64,000 bases of DNA, from positions 186,001 to 250,000 of the forward strand of contig CANSYW010000001.1 in NCBI GenBank assembly GCA_947651395.1. The letters are read 5' to 3'. The stretch comes from an uncultured Pseudoflavonifractor sp. GTDB lineage: Bacteria > Bacillota > Clostridia > Oscillospirales > Oscillospiraceae. The notes beneath the pieces are model-generated. The model was not told the origin of the DNA, searched no databases, and saw only the letters and a program-made list of their open reading frames with translations. Position 1 is the stretch's first letter; every line of letters starts with the position of its first letter. The position numbers were made by a program, and so were the translations under genes. This document shows positions 16,509 to 25,157 of this stretch, piece after piece.

Positions 16509-17168
16509 ATGATGGACGAGCAGCTGCGGCTGGAGATCTGCCAAGTCTGTCACTGGCTCTATGACCGGGGATATGTGGTCTCCAACGACGGCAATGTCTC
16601 CGCCCGTACTCCCCGAAACACCGTTCTCATCACCCCCTCCGGCGTGGGCAAGGGCCGGATGGAGCCCCACATGCTGGTGGAGACCGACCTGGAAGGACAC
16701 ATCCTCTCCGGGGATCGTCATCCCTCCTCTGAGGGAAAGATGCACTGGATGGTCTACCGGGAACGGGAGGACGTAATGGCGGTAGTCCACGCCCATCCCC
16801 CCATCTCCACCGCCTTTGCCATCTGCCGCCGCCCTTTGAAGGAACGGTATCTGGCCGAGCTTATCGTGGGGTTGGGAGAGGTTCCCGTCACGGAGTTTGC
16901 CATGCTCTCCACCGACGAGGTGCCCGACTCCGTGCGCCCCTTTGTCCGGGATCACTCCGCCGTTCTGCTGGCCAACCACGGCGCCCTGACCTGGGGGCCC
17001 TCCCTTTTGTCTGCCTTTGACCGGCTGGAGGTGGTGGAGCAGACCGCGAAGGTATATTATTATGTTAACCAGCTGGGCGGCGGTGTGGAAATCACCCGGG
17101 AGCAGGCCGACCAGCTCCGATCCATGACCGGCTTCTACCAGAAGCTGGCCCAGAAACGGGAGGACTGA
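16509..17168 (+). CDS. Class II aldolase / L-ribulose-5-phosphate 4-epimerase family
   Basis: A 219-residue zinc aldolase-fold protein. Visible: the N-terminal VSNDGNVSAR and ITPSGVGKGRM phosphate-binding segments, the catalytic acid in SSEGKMH (E75), and metal ligands H94 and H96 (HAHPP) plus H157 (LLANHGALTWG). Relatives are fuculose-1-phosphate aldolase, ribulose-phosphate epimerase and the aldolase of 5-deoxyribose disposal; which reaction occurs here is open. I choose ATG 16509, 8 nt behind AAAGGAAGG. It starts a tight plus-strand trio: the cupin gene begins 2 nt after its stop. Confidence 0.88.
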   Translation: MMDEQLRLEICQVCHWLYDRGYVVSNDGNVSARTPRNTVLITPSGVGKGRMEPHMLVETDLEGHILSGDRHPSSEGKMHWMVYREREDVMAVVHAHPPISTAFAICRRPLKERYLAELIVGLGEVPVTEFAMLSTDEVPDSVRPFVRDHSAVLLANHGALTWGPSLLSAFDRLEVVEQTAKVYYYVNQLGGGVEITREQADQLRSMTGFYQKLAQKRED

Positions 17169-17169
17169 C

Positions 17170-17604
17170 ATGGAATACACCGCCGAAGAGATCATTGCCC
17201 GGCTGGGCCTGGTTCCTCTGGAGGACGAGGGGGGCTGGTACAGGCCCATGTGGCGTGCGGAGGATGACACCGCCGCCAGTTACATCTACTACTTTTTGAA
17301 GCGTGGAGAACGCTCCCGCTGGCACAAGCTCCACACCTCCAACGAGATCTGGACCTGGTGCGCCGGAGGCAGCCTGGAGATGACCCTGGGGGGCCGCGGG
17401 GAGGTTCCTGCGGAAGAGTGCCGGGTGGTCTTCGGGCCCCGGCTGGGGATCGACGAGGGCTTTGTCTCCTCTGTCGACGCCGGAGTGTGGCAGACCACCC
17501 GGGTGGCGGAGGGCGACTGGGCTCTTGTGACCTGCGTGGTCTCCCCCGCCTTCCGCCCGGAGGACTGCTATCTGCCCCACCCCCCTATTGAGGGCGACCT
17601 GTAA
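17170..17604 (+). CDS. Cupin superfamily protein, DUF985
   Basis: A 144-residue single-domain beta-barrel protein of the DUF985 cupin group. Conserved features: GGWYRPMW near the start, the metal-site-like SRWHKLHTSNEIWTW, and the late VSPAFRPEDCYLP. Members are mostly uncharacterised; some resemble sugar-binding or isomerase cupins. It sits between an aldolase and a KduD-like dehydrogenase with spacings of 1 and 14 bp, so a step in the same sugar or sugar-acid route is a reasonable guess. Confidence 0.82.
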   Translation: MEYTAEEIIARLGLVPLEDEGGWYRPMWRAEDDTAASYIYYFLKRGERSRWHKLHTSNEIWTWCAGGSLEMTLGGRGEVPAEECRVVFGPRLGIDEGFVSSVDAGVWQTTRVAEGDWALVTCVVSPAFRPEDCYLPHPPIEGDL

Positions 17605-17618
17605 AGGAGGAAAGCTTT

Positions 17619-18368
17619 ATGGACTTTTCACTGCAAGGAAAGGTGGCGGTGGTCACCGGAGTCAGCCGGGGCCTGGGACAGGCCATGGCCCTGGCTCTGG
17701 CCGAGGCCGGCGCCGATATTGTCGGGGTGGGGCTCCGGGGCATGGGCGACACCCGGGCCAAGGTGGAGGCTTTGGGCCGCAGAGCCTTTGAGGTGGTTCA
17801 CGACCTCTCGGACAGCAACGCCGCCCCCGCCCTGGCCCAACAGTGTATCAGCGCCTTCGGCCGGGTGGATATCCTGGTCAACAACGCGGGCATCATCCGT
17901 CTCGCCCACGCCGAGGATCACTCCGCCGAGGACTTTGACGCGGTGATGGAGGTCAATCTGCGCTCCCTCTTTCTCCTCACCCGGGACATTGCCAGACAGA
18001 TGATCGCCCTGGGCGGCGGCAAGATCGTCAATGTGTGCTCCGTCCAATCCTGCCGGGGCGGCTCCGGGGATGCGGCCTATGTGGCCAGCAAGCATGCCGT
18101 CCACGGTCTCACCCGGGCCTGGGCCAACGAGTGGGCCAAGTATCACATCAACGTCAACGCCATTGCCCCGGGCTATATGGTCACCGACAACACCGCCACT
18201 CTGCGTACCAAAAAGGACGCCGTAGCCGCCATTAACGCCCAGATCCCCCAGGGGCGGTGGGGCCGGCCGGAGGATCTGATGGGCCCCGTGGTCTTTCTGT
18301 CCTCCTCCGCCTCCGACTATGTCAACGGCCATATGCTGGTGGTGGACGGAGGCTACCTCAACTGCTGA
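17619..18368 (+). CDS. SDR oxidoreductase, 2-deoxy-D-gluconate 3-dehydrogenase (KduD)-like
   Basis: A 249-residue classical short-chain dehydrogenase: nucleotide motif TGVSRGLG (13-20), NNAG (88-91), and catalytic Tyr154/Lys158 in YVASK. The segment VNAIAPGYMVTDNT and the ending HMLVVDGGYL resemble KduD, which interconverts 2,5-diketo-3-deoxygluconate and 2-keto-3-deoxygluconate, and gluconate 5-dehydrogenases. The exact substrate is not certain. Start ATG behind AAAGGAGG; third gene of the aldolase-cupin-SDR unit. The BMP transporter gene follows after 183 bp with its own promoter. Confidence 0.87.
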   Translation: MDFSLQGKVAVVTGVSRGLGQAMALALAEAGADIVGVGLRGMGDTRAKVEALGRRAFEVVHDLSDSNAAPALAQQCISAFGRVDILVNNAGIIRLAHAEDHSAEDFDAVMEVNLRSLFLLTRDIARQMIALGGGKIVNVCSVQSCRGGSGDAAYVASKHAVHGLTRAWANEWAKYHINVNAIAPGYMVTDNTATLRTKKDAVAAINAQIPQGRWGRPEDLMGPVVFLSSSASDYVNGHMLVVDGGYLNC

Positions 18369-18455
18369 GGGAGGATTTCCTTCTAAAACCGTTTTTTTGA
18401 CAAGTTAGTGTAAAATACACAGAAAAGGCAGTGTACTTTCTGATTAAATGCCACC

Positions 18456-18483
18456 TTGTCATTTCCGGGAAATTTGGTATGAT
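18456..18483 (+). promoter_or_regulatory. Promoter of BMP transporter operon
   Basis: TTGTCA (18456-18461), 16-bp spacer, TATGAT (18478-18483). A small hairpin (ACGGCG/CGCCGT, 18495-18515) would lie at the very 5' end of the transcript and could stabilise this likely abundant mRNA. AAAGGAGG precedes the start codon. Confidence 0.75.
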
Positions 18484-18551
18484 GTATTTAAGACACGGCG
18501 TTCTTTCCACGCCGTCCGTTTGTTCCACCAATTAAAAGGAGGAAAACAAGA

Positions 18552-19697
18552 ATGAAACTGAGCAAGAAGATTTCTGCCCTGGTACTGTCCCTGGCTCTGA
18601 CCCTCTCCCTGGCCGCCTGCGGCGGAGGTGCCGCCACCACCCCCGCTCCCGAAAACAAGGGCGCTGAGGGCCTGAAGATCGCCATCTGCACCAGCCCCAA
18701 CACTGTGGACGACGGCTCCTTCAACGAGGACAACTATGACGGCATCCTGGCCTTCATTGCCTCCCGTGGCAACGTCGACACCGTGACCCCCGTCCAGGAG
18801 CCCACCGGCGACCCTGCCGCCGCCGCTCAGGTGGTGAGCGACATCGTGGCCGACTACGACGTTCTGGTGTGCACCGGCTTCCAGTTTGCCGGCATCTCCT
18901 CCGTGGCCCAGGACAACCCCGAAAAGAAGTTCATTCTGGTTGACTCCTTCCCCTCTCAGGACGGCCAGGACGTTGAGATCGACAACGTCTACGCCATGCA
19001 GTTTGCCGAGAACGAGTCCGGCTTCTTCGCCGGCATCGCCGCCGCTCTGGAGACCAAGACCGACAAGGTGGCCGTAGTCAACGGCGTGGCTTACCCCTCC
19101 AACGTCAACTATCAGTTCGGCTTCATGTCCGGCGTGAACTACGCCAACAAGAACCTGGGCGCCAGCGCCGAGTGCGTGGAGATCGCCTCCTACGCCGGCA
19201 CCGACGTCACCGGCGCCAATGTAGGCGGCAACTACACCGGCAACTTCGGCGACGAGGCCACCGGCAAGGTGCTGGGCCAGGCCCTGATCCAGGAGGGCTG
19301 CGACGTGATCTTTGTGGCCGCCGGCGCTTCCGGCAACGGTGTGTTCACTGCCGCCAAGGAGGCCGGCAACGTGAAGGTCATCGGCTGTGACGTGGATCAG
19401 TACGCCGACGGTGCCAACGGCTCTGACAACATCATTCTCACCTCCGTTCTGAAGAACATGGCCATCAACGTGGAGCGTCAGCTCAACGCCATCGTGGACG
19501 GCTCCTTCAAGGGCGGCAACTACACTCTGAAGGCCGACACCGACTCCACCGGCTTTGTCACCGACGCCGCCAGCCACCAGTGCTCCGAGGCCACTATGAA
19601 GGCCATGAACGACGCCTATCCCCTGGTGAAGGACGGCACCATCGTCCCCGCCTCCAACTTCAACGGCAATACCCCCACTGAGTTCCCCGGCCTGTAA
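18552..19697 (+). CDS. BMP family ABC transporter substrate-binding lipoprotein
   Basis: A 381-residue lipoprotein with a signal peptide ending in the lipobox LAAC and a low-complexity linker, then a BMP/Med (PnrA-like) periplasmic-binding fold: CTSPNTVDDGSFNEDNYDG, FAENESGFFAGIAAAL and GCDVDQYADG. PnrA-type proteins bind purine nucleosides; other BMP proteins bind autoinducer-2-like or sugar ligands, so the substrate is only suggested. Codon use is strongly biased to a few C-ending codons, consistent with high expression. It starts the operon with the ATPase and two permeases and is separated from them by a partial terminator. Confidence 0.92.
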   Translation: MKLSKKISALVLSLALTLSLAACGGGAATTPAPENKGAEGLKIAICTSPNTVDDGSFNEDNYDGILAFIASRGNVDTVTPVQEPTGDPAAAAQVVSDIVADYDVLVCTGFQFAGISSVAQDNPEKKFILVDSFPSQDGQDVEIDNVYAMQFAENESGFFAGIAAALETKTDKVAVVNGVAYPSNVNYQFGFMSGVNYANKNLGASAECVEIASYAGTDVTGANVGGNYTGNFGDEATGKVLGQALIQEGCDVIFVAAGASGNGVFTAAKEAGNVKVIGCDVDQYADGANGSDNIILTSVLKNMAINVERQLNAIVDGSFKGGNYTLKADTDSTGFVTDAASHQCSEATMKAMNDAYPLVKDGTIVPASNFNGNTPTEFPGL

Positions 19698-19725
19698 GCT
19701 GTAGGCCAAAGCGACCTGTCTGATC

Positions 19726-19810
19726 GGAAGGCGGGACGCCCCGTTCGTATCGCGGAAACCATGTTTAAAGTTTCTCAAAATACCTGCGGAGCGGCCCGCC
19801 TTCCTTTTTT
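19726..19810 (+). terminator. Attenuating terminator after BMP lipoprotein gene
   Basis: GGAAGGCGGG (19726-19735) pairs with CCCGCCTTCC (19795-19804), followed by six Ts. The loop of about 59 nt is long, so it probably acts as a leaky stop that gives more binding protein than permease. Confidence 0.65.
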
Positions 19811-19942
19811 ATAGCAAAACAGGGCTTTGGGAAAAGTACCGTCCCCGGTATTTTTCCGAACGCTCCTGTCTTATCATTTCAACCGGTACTCCCCCCTCGC
19901 CCCGGATCAGCGGGGGCCGAAACGAAAAGGAGGAAAGCACAT

Positions 19943-21478
19943 ATGCCAGCAGACGAGTACATTGTGGAAATGCGCCACATCACCAAGCGCTTCCCCGGTA
20001 TCGTCGCCAACGACGACATCTCCCTCGGGATCAAAAAAGGTGAAATTTTTGCCCTTCTGGGTGAAAACGGCGCGGGAAAGTCCACCCTCATGAGCATGCT
20101 CTTCGGCATGTATGAGCCCGACGAGGGCGAGATCTACATCCGGGGCAAGCGGGAGCGTATCTCCTCCCCCAACCACGCCACCCGGCTCAACATCGGCATG
20201 GTCCACCAGCACTTCAAGCTAGTGAGCAACTACACCATTGCCGAAAACATCATTCTGGGCATTGAGCCCAAAAAGATGGCCGGCCTCTTCCCTGTGGTGG
20301 ACATCAAGGGCACCAACGAGAAGGTGGCCGCCCTGTCCAGGCAGTATGGTCTGGAGGTGGATCCCACCGCCAGGATCGAGAATGTGAACGTCTCCACCCA
20401 ACAGCGGGTAGAGATCCTGAAGATGCTCTACCGGGAGGCGGAGATCCTCATTTTTGATGAGCCCACCGCCGTACTCACCCCCCAGGAGATCGAGTTCCTG
20501 CTCCAGATCATCCGGGGCCTCCGGGATCAGGGCAAGACCATCATCCTTATCACCCATAAGCTGGAGGAGATCAAACAGGTGGCCGACCGCTGCGCCATCC
20601 TGAATCGGGGTAAACTCATCGACGTGCTGGATGTGGCCTCCACCACCACGCAGACCATGGCCAACCTGATGGTGGGCCGGGAGGTGGACTTCACCGTGAC
20701 CAAGTCCCCCGCCCAATTTGGCCCCGAGGTGCTGCGGGTAGAGCACCTGACCGTGAAAAACGCCGACGGATTCCCAGTTGTGAAGGACGTCTCCTTTACA
20801 GTAAAGGCCGGCGAGATATTCGCCATCGCCGGGGTCTCCGGCAACGGCCAGACCGAGATCGCCGATGCGGTGGCCGGTATGCTCCCTGCCGCCGAAGGCT
20901 CCATCACCATGGACGGCGCCGACGTCACCCACGCCTCCGTCCGGGAGCGCTCCGACCTGGGGCTCTCCTACATCCCTGAGGACCGACAGTCGGTGGGCCT
21001 GGTGCTGGACTTCCCTCTGTCGGACAATCTGGCGCTGAAAAACTACTATAAGCCCCCCTTCTGCCAAAAGGGCATCCTGGATCACGCCGCCTTTGAGGCC
21101 TACGCCGAAAAGCTGGCGGAAACCTACGACGTCCGCTCCGGTCAGGGGGTACGCACCATCACCCGTTCCATGTCCGGCGGCAACCAGCAGAAGGCCATCA
21201 TTGCCCGGGAGATCGAGCTCTCCTCCAAGCTGATGATCTTTGTTCAGCCCACCCGTGGCCTGGATATCGGCGCCATTGAAAATATCCACCGCCAGATCAT
21301 CACGGAACGGAACAAGGGCAGGGCCGTCCTTCTCATCTCTCTGGAGCTGGACGAGATCATGGGCCTGGCCGACACCATCGGCGTTATCTTCTCCGGCCAG
21401 ATGCTCAAGATCGCCCCCGCCGAGACCATGACCACAAATGAAGTGGGCCAGTATATGATGGGGGTGAAGCAGGCATGA
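19943..21478 (+). CDS. ABC transporter ATPase, two ABC domains (BMP/nucleoside type)
   Basis: A 511-residue protein of two fused nucleotide-binding domains. The first has a canonical Walker A (GENGAGKSTL) and Walker B (EILIFDEPTAVLTPQE). The second has the degenerate P-loop GVSGNGQTEI, the signature MSGGNQQKAIIARE, and the family-typical FVQPTRGLDIGAIE in place of a standard Walker B. This is the layout of nucleoside and monosaccharide importers (NupO/YufO, RbsA). Start ATG behind AAAGGAGG. Its stop overlaps the first permease start by 4 bp. Confidence 0.94.
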   Translation: MPADEYIVEMRHITKRFPGIVANDDISLGIKKGEIFALLGENGAGKSTLMSMLFGMYEPDEGEIYIRGKRERISSPNHATRLNIGMVHQHFKLVSNYTIAENIILGIEPKKMAGLFPVVDIKGTNEKVAALSRQYGLEVDPTARIENVNVSTQQRVEILKMLYREAEILIFDEPTAVLTPQEIEFLLQIIRGLRDQGKTIILITHKLEEIKQVADRCAILNRGKLIDVLDVASTTTQTMANLMVGREVDFTVTKSPAQFGPEVLRVEHLTVKNADGFPVVKDVSFTVKAGEIFAIAGVSGNGQTEIADAVAGMLPAAEGSITMDGADVTHASVRERSDLGLSYIPEDRQSVGLVLDFPLSDNLALKNYYKPPFCQKGILDHAAFEAYAEKLAETYDVRSGQGVRTITRSMSGGNQQKAIIAREIELSSKLMIFVQPTRGLDIGAIENIHRQIITERNKGRAVLLISLELDEIMGLADTIGVIFSGQMLKIAPAETMTTNEVGQYMMGVKQA

Positions 21479-22614
21479 AAGAGAATTGGTTCCTGAAGCT
21501 CATGGGAGACAGCAAGCGCCAGAAGATCACCATCCCCATTCTGGCTATCCTCCTGAGTCTTCTGGCGGGCGCCGTGGTCTATCTGGTGCTGGGCAAAAAC
21601 CCCATCACCGCCTACCTCAGCTACCTGCAGGGCTCCGGCCTTCTCCCCAAGCTCAACTACGCCGCCAGGAAGAGCATGTTCACCGACCTTATGAGCCTTT
21701 TGAACGCCTGGACGCCCATGCTTTTTGCCTCTTTGTCGGTGGCGGTTGCCATGCGCTCCGGCCTTTTCAACATCGGCGTGTCCGGCCAGATGATGCTGGC
21801 CGGACTGATCTCCACCGTCACCGTGGGCTATTCCGCCCTCCCCGCCCCCATTGCCAAGCCGCTGGTGGTGGTGATCTCCATGGTAGTGGGCGCCGCGGTG
21901 GCCGCCCTCATCGGGTTCCTCAAATATAAGTGGAACATCAATGAGGTGGTCTCGGCCATCATGCTCAACTACATTGTGCGATACTCCGTGAGCTTCTGTA
22001 TCAAGCGGTTTATGGCCGATCCGGTGTCCCGGCAGTCCAGGGCGATCACCGCCGCTTCCCGCCTCTCCCTGATGGACACCGAGGTCGGGGGGCTGAAAAT
22101 GGATATCCCCCTGGGCATCATCCTGGCCCTTATCGCCGTGGTGCTGGTCAAGTTCCTCTTTGACAAGATGCGTCTGGGCTTTGAATTCCGTACCATCGGC
22201 TCCAACCCCAGGGCCGCCATGTACGCCGGCATCAACGTGGGGCGGAACCTGGTGGTGACCATGGCCCTCTCGGGCGCCCTGGCCGGACTGGCGGGCGCCA
22301 CCTACTTCCTGGGCTATTACGGCTCCATCCAGCCCGACACCCTCATCTCCACCGGCTTTGACGCCATCGCCGTGTCCATTCTGGGCAACTCCAGCCCCGT
22401 GGGCATCCTGTTGTCCTCCTTCCTCATCACCGTCATCGACAAGGGCAGCACTTATATGAGCTCCACCGTGGGCGTGCGTCAGGAGATCGGCTCCCTCATC
22501 ACCGGACTCATCCTTCTCTTTGCCGCCTGCGGCGCCTTCTTCAGCTATCTCATTGAACGCGGCCGCCAAAAGGCCGCCGACGCCACCAGCACCGGAAAGG
22601 AGGAGCGGGTATGA
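21475..22614 (+). CDS. ABC transporter permease (BMP/nucleoside type), first
   Basis: A 379-residue permease of the BPD_transp_2 family (NupP/YufP-like) with about nine hydrophobic segments. Typical are SGLFNIGVSGQMMLAG and the late FDAIAVSILGNSSPVGI. It forms a heterodimeric channel with the next gene's product. It overlaps both the ATPase gene and the second permease gene by 4 bp (ATGA), so the three are translationally coupled. Confidence 0.93.
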   Translation: MKENWFLKLMGDSKRQKITIPILAILLSLLAGAVVYLVLGKNPITAYLSYLQGSGLLPKLNYAARKSMFTDLMSLLNAWTPMLFASLSVAVAMRSGLFNIGVSGQMMLAGLISTVTVGYSALPAPIAKPLVVVISMVVGAAVAALIGFLKYKWNINEVVSAIMLNYIVRYSVSFCIKRFMADPVSRQSRAITAASRLSLMDTEVGGLKMDIPLGIILALIAVVLVKFLFDKMRLGFEFRTIGSNPRAAMYAGINVGRNLVVTMALSGALAGLAGATYFLGYYGSIQPDTLISTGFDAIAVSILGNSSPVGILLSSFLITVIDKGSTYMSSTVGVRQEIGSLITGLILLFAACGAFFSYLIERGRQKAADATSTGKEERV

Positions 22615-23579
22615 ATCTCATCAACACTCTCATCATCGACGGTCTCTCCTTTGCCCTTCCCCTCTTTATCATGGCCATTGGCGGCATCTATTCGGAGCGC
22701 AGCGGCGTGACCAATCTGGCCATTGAGGGCCTCCAGGGCTTTGGCGCCTTTGTGGGCGCGCTGTGCGCCACCCTCATTTCCGGCTTCTTCGCCGCGGGCA
22801 GCCAGGCCCCCATGCTCTTCGCCATGACCTTTGCCATGCTGGGCGGCATGATCTACGCCATGCTCCACGCCGTGCTGTGCGTCAACTTCAAGGCCAATCA
22901 GGTCATCTCCGGCGTGGTCATCAACATTCTGGCCATGGCCCTGACCACCTTCCTTACCAGCCAGCTCAACGCCTCGGTGTTCGGTGCCCCCTCCAACAAG
23001 TTCGTGCTGACTACCTCGGTGCGCTTCTCTGTGCCGGGACTGTCCTCCATCCCTGTGCTGGGCGCCTTCTTCACCAACCTCTATCCCTTTGAGCTCATCA
23101 TCATTCTGGCAGCTCTGGCAGCCTGGTATTTCCTCTATAAGACCCCCTTCGGCATGCATCTGCGGGCCTGCGGAGACAATCCCCACGCCGTGGACGCCGC
23201 CGGTGTGGAGGTGGGCCGGGTACGTTTCGCCGCCGTCATGGTCTCCGGCGCCCTCTCCGGTCTGGGCGGTATCTGCTTCGCCTATTCCATCTCCGCCCAG
23301 TTCTCCCCCGCCATCTACATGGGCTACGGCTATCTGTCCATCGCCGCCCTTATCTTCGGCAACTGGCAGATCATGCCCACCCTCTGGGCCTGTCTCATCT
23401 TCGGCTATGCCCGCTCCGCCGGCTTTGCCCTCACCCAGGCCCTGGGCCTGCCCGCCGCCTTCCAGGATCTCTTTATGACTCTGCCCTACATCATCACCCT
23501 TCTGCTCCTGGTCTTCTTCTCCAAGTCCAACCGGGCCCCCCGGGCTCTGGGCGAGATCTACGACAAGGGCAAGCGGTGA
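22611..23579 (+). CDS. ABC transporter permease (BMP/nucleoside type), second
   Basis: A 322-residue permease (NupQ/YufQ-like) with SERSGVTNLAIEGLQGFG near the N-terminus, LRACGDNPHAVDAAGV in the middle and about eight hydrophobic segments. It partners the preceding permease. The secreted stalk-domain protein gene follows after 69 bp without an intervening terminator. Confidence 0.93.
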   Translation: MNLINTLIIDGLSFALPLFIMAIGGIYSERSGVTNLAIEGLQGFGAFVGALCATLISGFFAAGSQAPMLFAMTFAMLGGMIYAMLHAVLCVNFKANQVISGVVINILAMALTTFLTSQLNASVFGAPSNKFVLTTSVRFSVPGLSSIPVLGAFFTNLYPFELIIILAALAAWYFLYKTPFGMHLRACGDNPHAVDAAGVEVGRVRFAAVMVSGALSGLGGICFAYSISAQFSPAIYMGYGYLSIAALIFGNWQIMPTLWACLIFGYARSAGFALTQALGLPAAFQDLFMTLPYIITLLLLVFFSKSNRAPRALGEIYDKGKR

Positions 23580-23648
23580 TCTCCATCCCCCGTTCGTTTT
23601 TCACCTTCGGGTGACAGCGATAAATTACTTTGCAAAGGAGAAAGCAGA

Positions 23649-25094
23649 ATGAAGAAGCAACGTATCCTCTCTGTGTCCCTGGCTCTGACCCTCACTGCCG
23701 CTCTGGCCCTGCCCGCCATGGCTGACAACCTGGTCCGCAAGACCATTGAGGTGGACGCCGGCGTCGGCGTAGTGGTGGACGGCCAGGTGGTCACCCCCAC
23801 CAACGCCGGCGGTGAGACCGTCGACGTGTTTGCCTCGAACGGCACCACCTACCTGCCTGTCCGGGCCATGTCGGGCGCTCTGGGCGCTCAGGTCAGCTAC
23901 GACGCCGAGAGCTATTGCGTCTATGTGGACACCGTGAAGGTGGACGACAAGGCCACTGAGTACCTCAAGGAGTACTTCGACATCGCGCCCATGACCGGCG
24001 TCCTCTCTGAGAACGATTTCAACAACGCCCTCGCCGCCATCTTCGGTGAGGAGGCCGTGAAGGCCGAGTCCACCATTGTGGCCGCCGCCGTGAAGGCCGC
24101 CGTGGAGAACGCCGGCCTCAAGGAGCTGGCCGGGGTCTACTCCGCCGACAAGTCTGCCGCCTCTCTGGTGGGTGTGAACGTGCCTGAGGAGTATGCCGCC
24201 TATGTGGCCGCCGCTCTGGACACTGGTCTGGCCTCCGGCACCTGGGACTATGACGCCGTCCTGGACGGTGACACCGCTGCCCAGCTGCTGATGAACGCCG
24301 TGAATGTCTCCGGTAAGGGCCGCAACTACCTGGGCAAGGTCAGCGACCCCGACATCGGCCGCAAGCTCATGTCCGCCTGGGCCACCTTCGGCAACTTCAA
24401 TGATCCCGTCCTCTCCCAGCTGGGGGCCGACCTGGTCATCGCCGGGGCCTCCACCGGCTACAACCTGAAGTTTGACGGCTACAACGCCAACTTCCTGCCC
24501 GAGTACACCATCCAGTACGGCCACAGCGACATCACCCACGCCGTCCAGCTCATGGGCCTGCTCAAGAGCGAGGGCATCGACGCCAAGGTGGCGCTGGAGC
24601 CCAAGACCTCCATCTATGAGTACATGGTGGACTGGGGCGACCCCACCAAGGTGGAGGCCACTCCCACCTATGAGCTCAAGCCCATTGAGGGTACCGACCG
24701 CTGGCTGTGCTACGCCACCGAGTATGATATGATGCTGGAGTTTGACACTGTTGAGGAAAAGAACGCTCTGGACAGCCTCATCGAGACCTACTCCAAGAAG
24801 TACAGCGCCAATCAGAACGAGGACGGCAGCTTTAAGACCCCGCTGATCGCCGGCGCCTGGTGGAACCCCCTGTACAGCTCCTATGTCCCCATGGCTGACG
24901 CCGAGGCCTTCACCCTCATCAAGGACAATGTGATCCGCAACGGTGCCTTTACCATTCACCCCTTCAGCATGGTGGATGATACCGAGGCCATTGCCAAGGT
25001 GGTCACCGAGAAGGCTTCCGACCTCACCGTGGAGCTGGTGGATCTCTATGTGAACAACGCCTTCTACCGTTACCTCAACGGCGAGGGCGAATAA
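23649..25094 (+). CDS. Secreted protein with copper-amine-oxidase-N (stalk) domain
   Basis: A 481-residue exported protein with a clear signal peptide (MKKQRILSVSLALTLTAALA, cleavage likely after AMA). A stalk-type beta domain follows (VVVDGQVV ... YLPVRAMSGALGAQVSYDAE), like the copper amine oxidase N domain common in clostridial surface proteins. The remaining 370 residues are acidic with no domain I recognise, and no LPxTG or lipobox is seen. Codon use is highly biased, as in the BMP lipoprotein, so expression is probably high. It lies last in the BMP operon behind AAAGGAG and ends at a strong terminator; a role in presenting or capturing the transporter's substrate is inference only. Confidence 0.83.
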   Translation: MKKQRILSVSLALTLTAALALPAMADNLVRKTIEVDAGVGVVVDGQVVTPTNAGGETVDVFASNGTTYLPVRAMSGALGAQVSYDAESYCVYVDTVKVDDKATEYLKEYFDIAPMTGVLSENDFNNALAAIFGEEAVKAESTIVAAAVKAAVENAGLKELAGVYSADKSAASLVGVNVPEEYAAYVAAALDTGLASGTWDYDAVLDGDTAAQLLMNAVNVSGKGRNYLGKVSDPDIGRKLMSAWATFGNFNDPVLSQLGADLVIAGASTGYNLKFDGYNANFLPEYTIQYGHSDITHAVQLMGLLKSEGIDAKVALEPKTSIYEYMVDWGDPTKVEATPTYELKPIEGTDRWLCYATEYDMMLEFDTVEEKNALDSLIETYSKKYSANQNEDGSFKTPLIAGAWWNPLYSSYVPMADAEAFTLIKDNVIRNGAFTIHPFSMVDDTEAIAKVVTEKASDLTVELVDLYVNNAFYRYLNGEGE

Positions 25095-25115
25095 GCTCCT
25101 CTCCGCACAAAATAA

Positions 25116-25149
25116 AAGCCGCCCCGGACACAGTCCGGGGCGGCTTTTT
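25116..25149. terminator. Bidirectional rho-independent terminator
   Basis: GCCGCCCCGGAC / GTCCGGGGCGGC, a perfect 12-bp stem with A's on the left and TTTTT on the right, between the converging stalk-protein and cell-wall hydrolase genes. Confidence 0.93.
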
Positions 25150-25157
25150 ATGGTTCC

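Noticed and set aside
18397-18420. TTGACA followed by TAAAAT before the BMP operon as a promoter
   Set aside because: The spacing is only 8 bp; the promoter at 18456-18483 is better placed. The 7-bp inverted repeat TGACAAG/CTTGTCA around it is too short to call.
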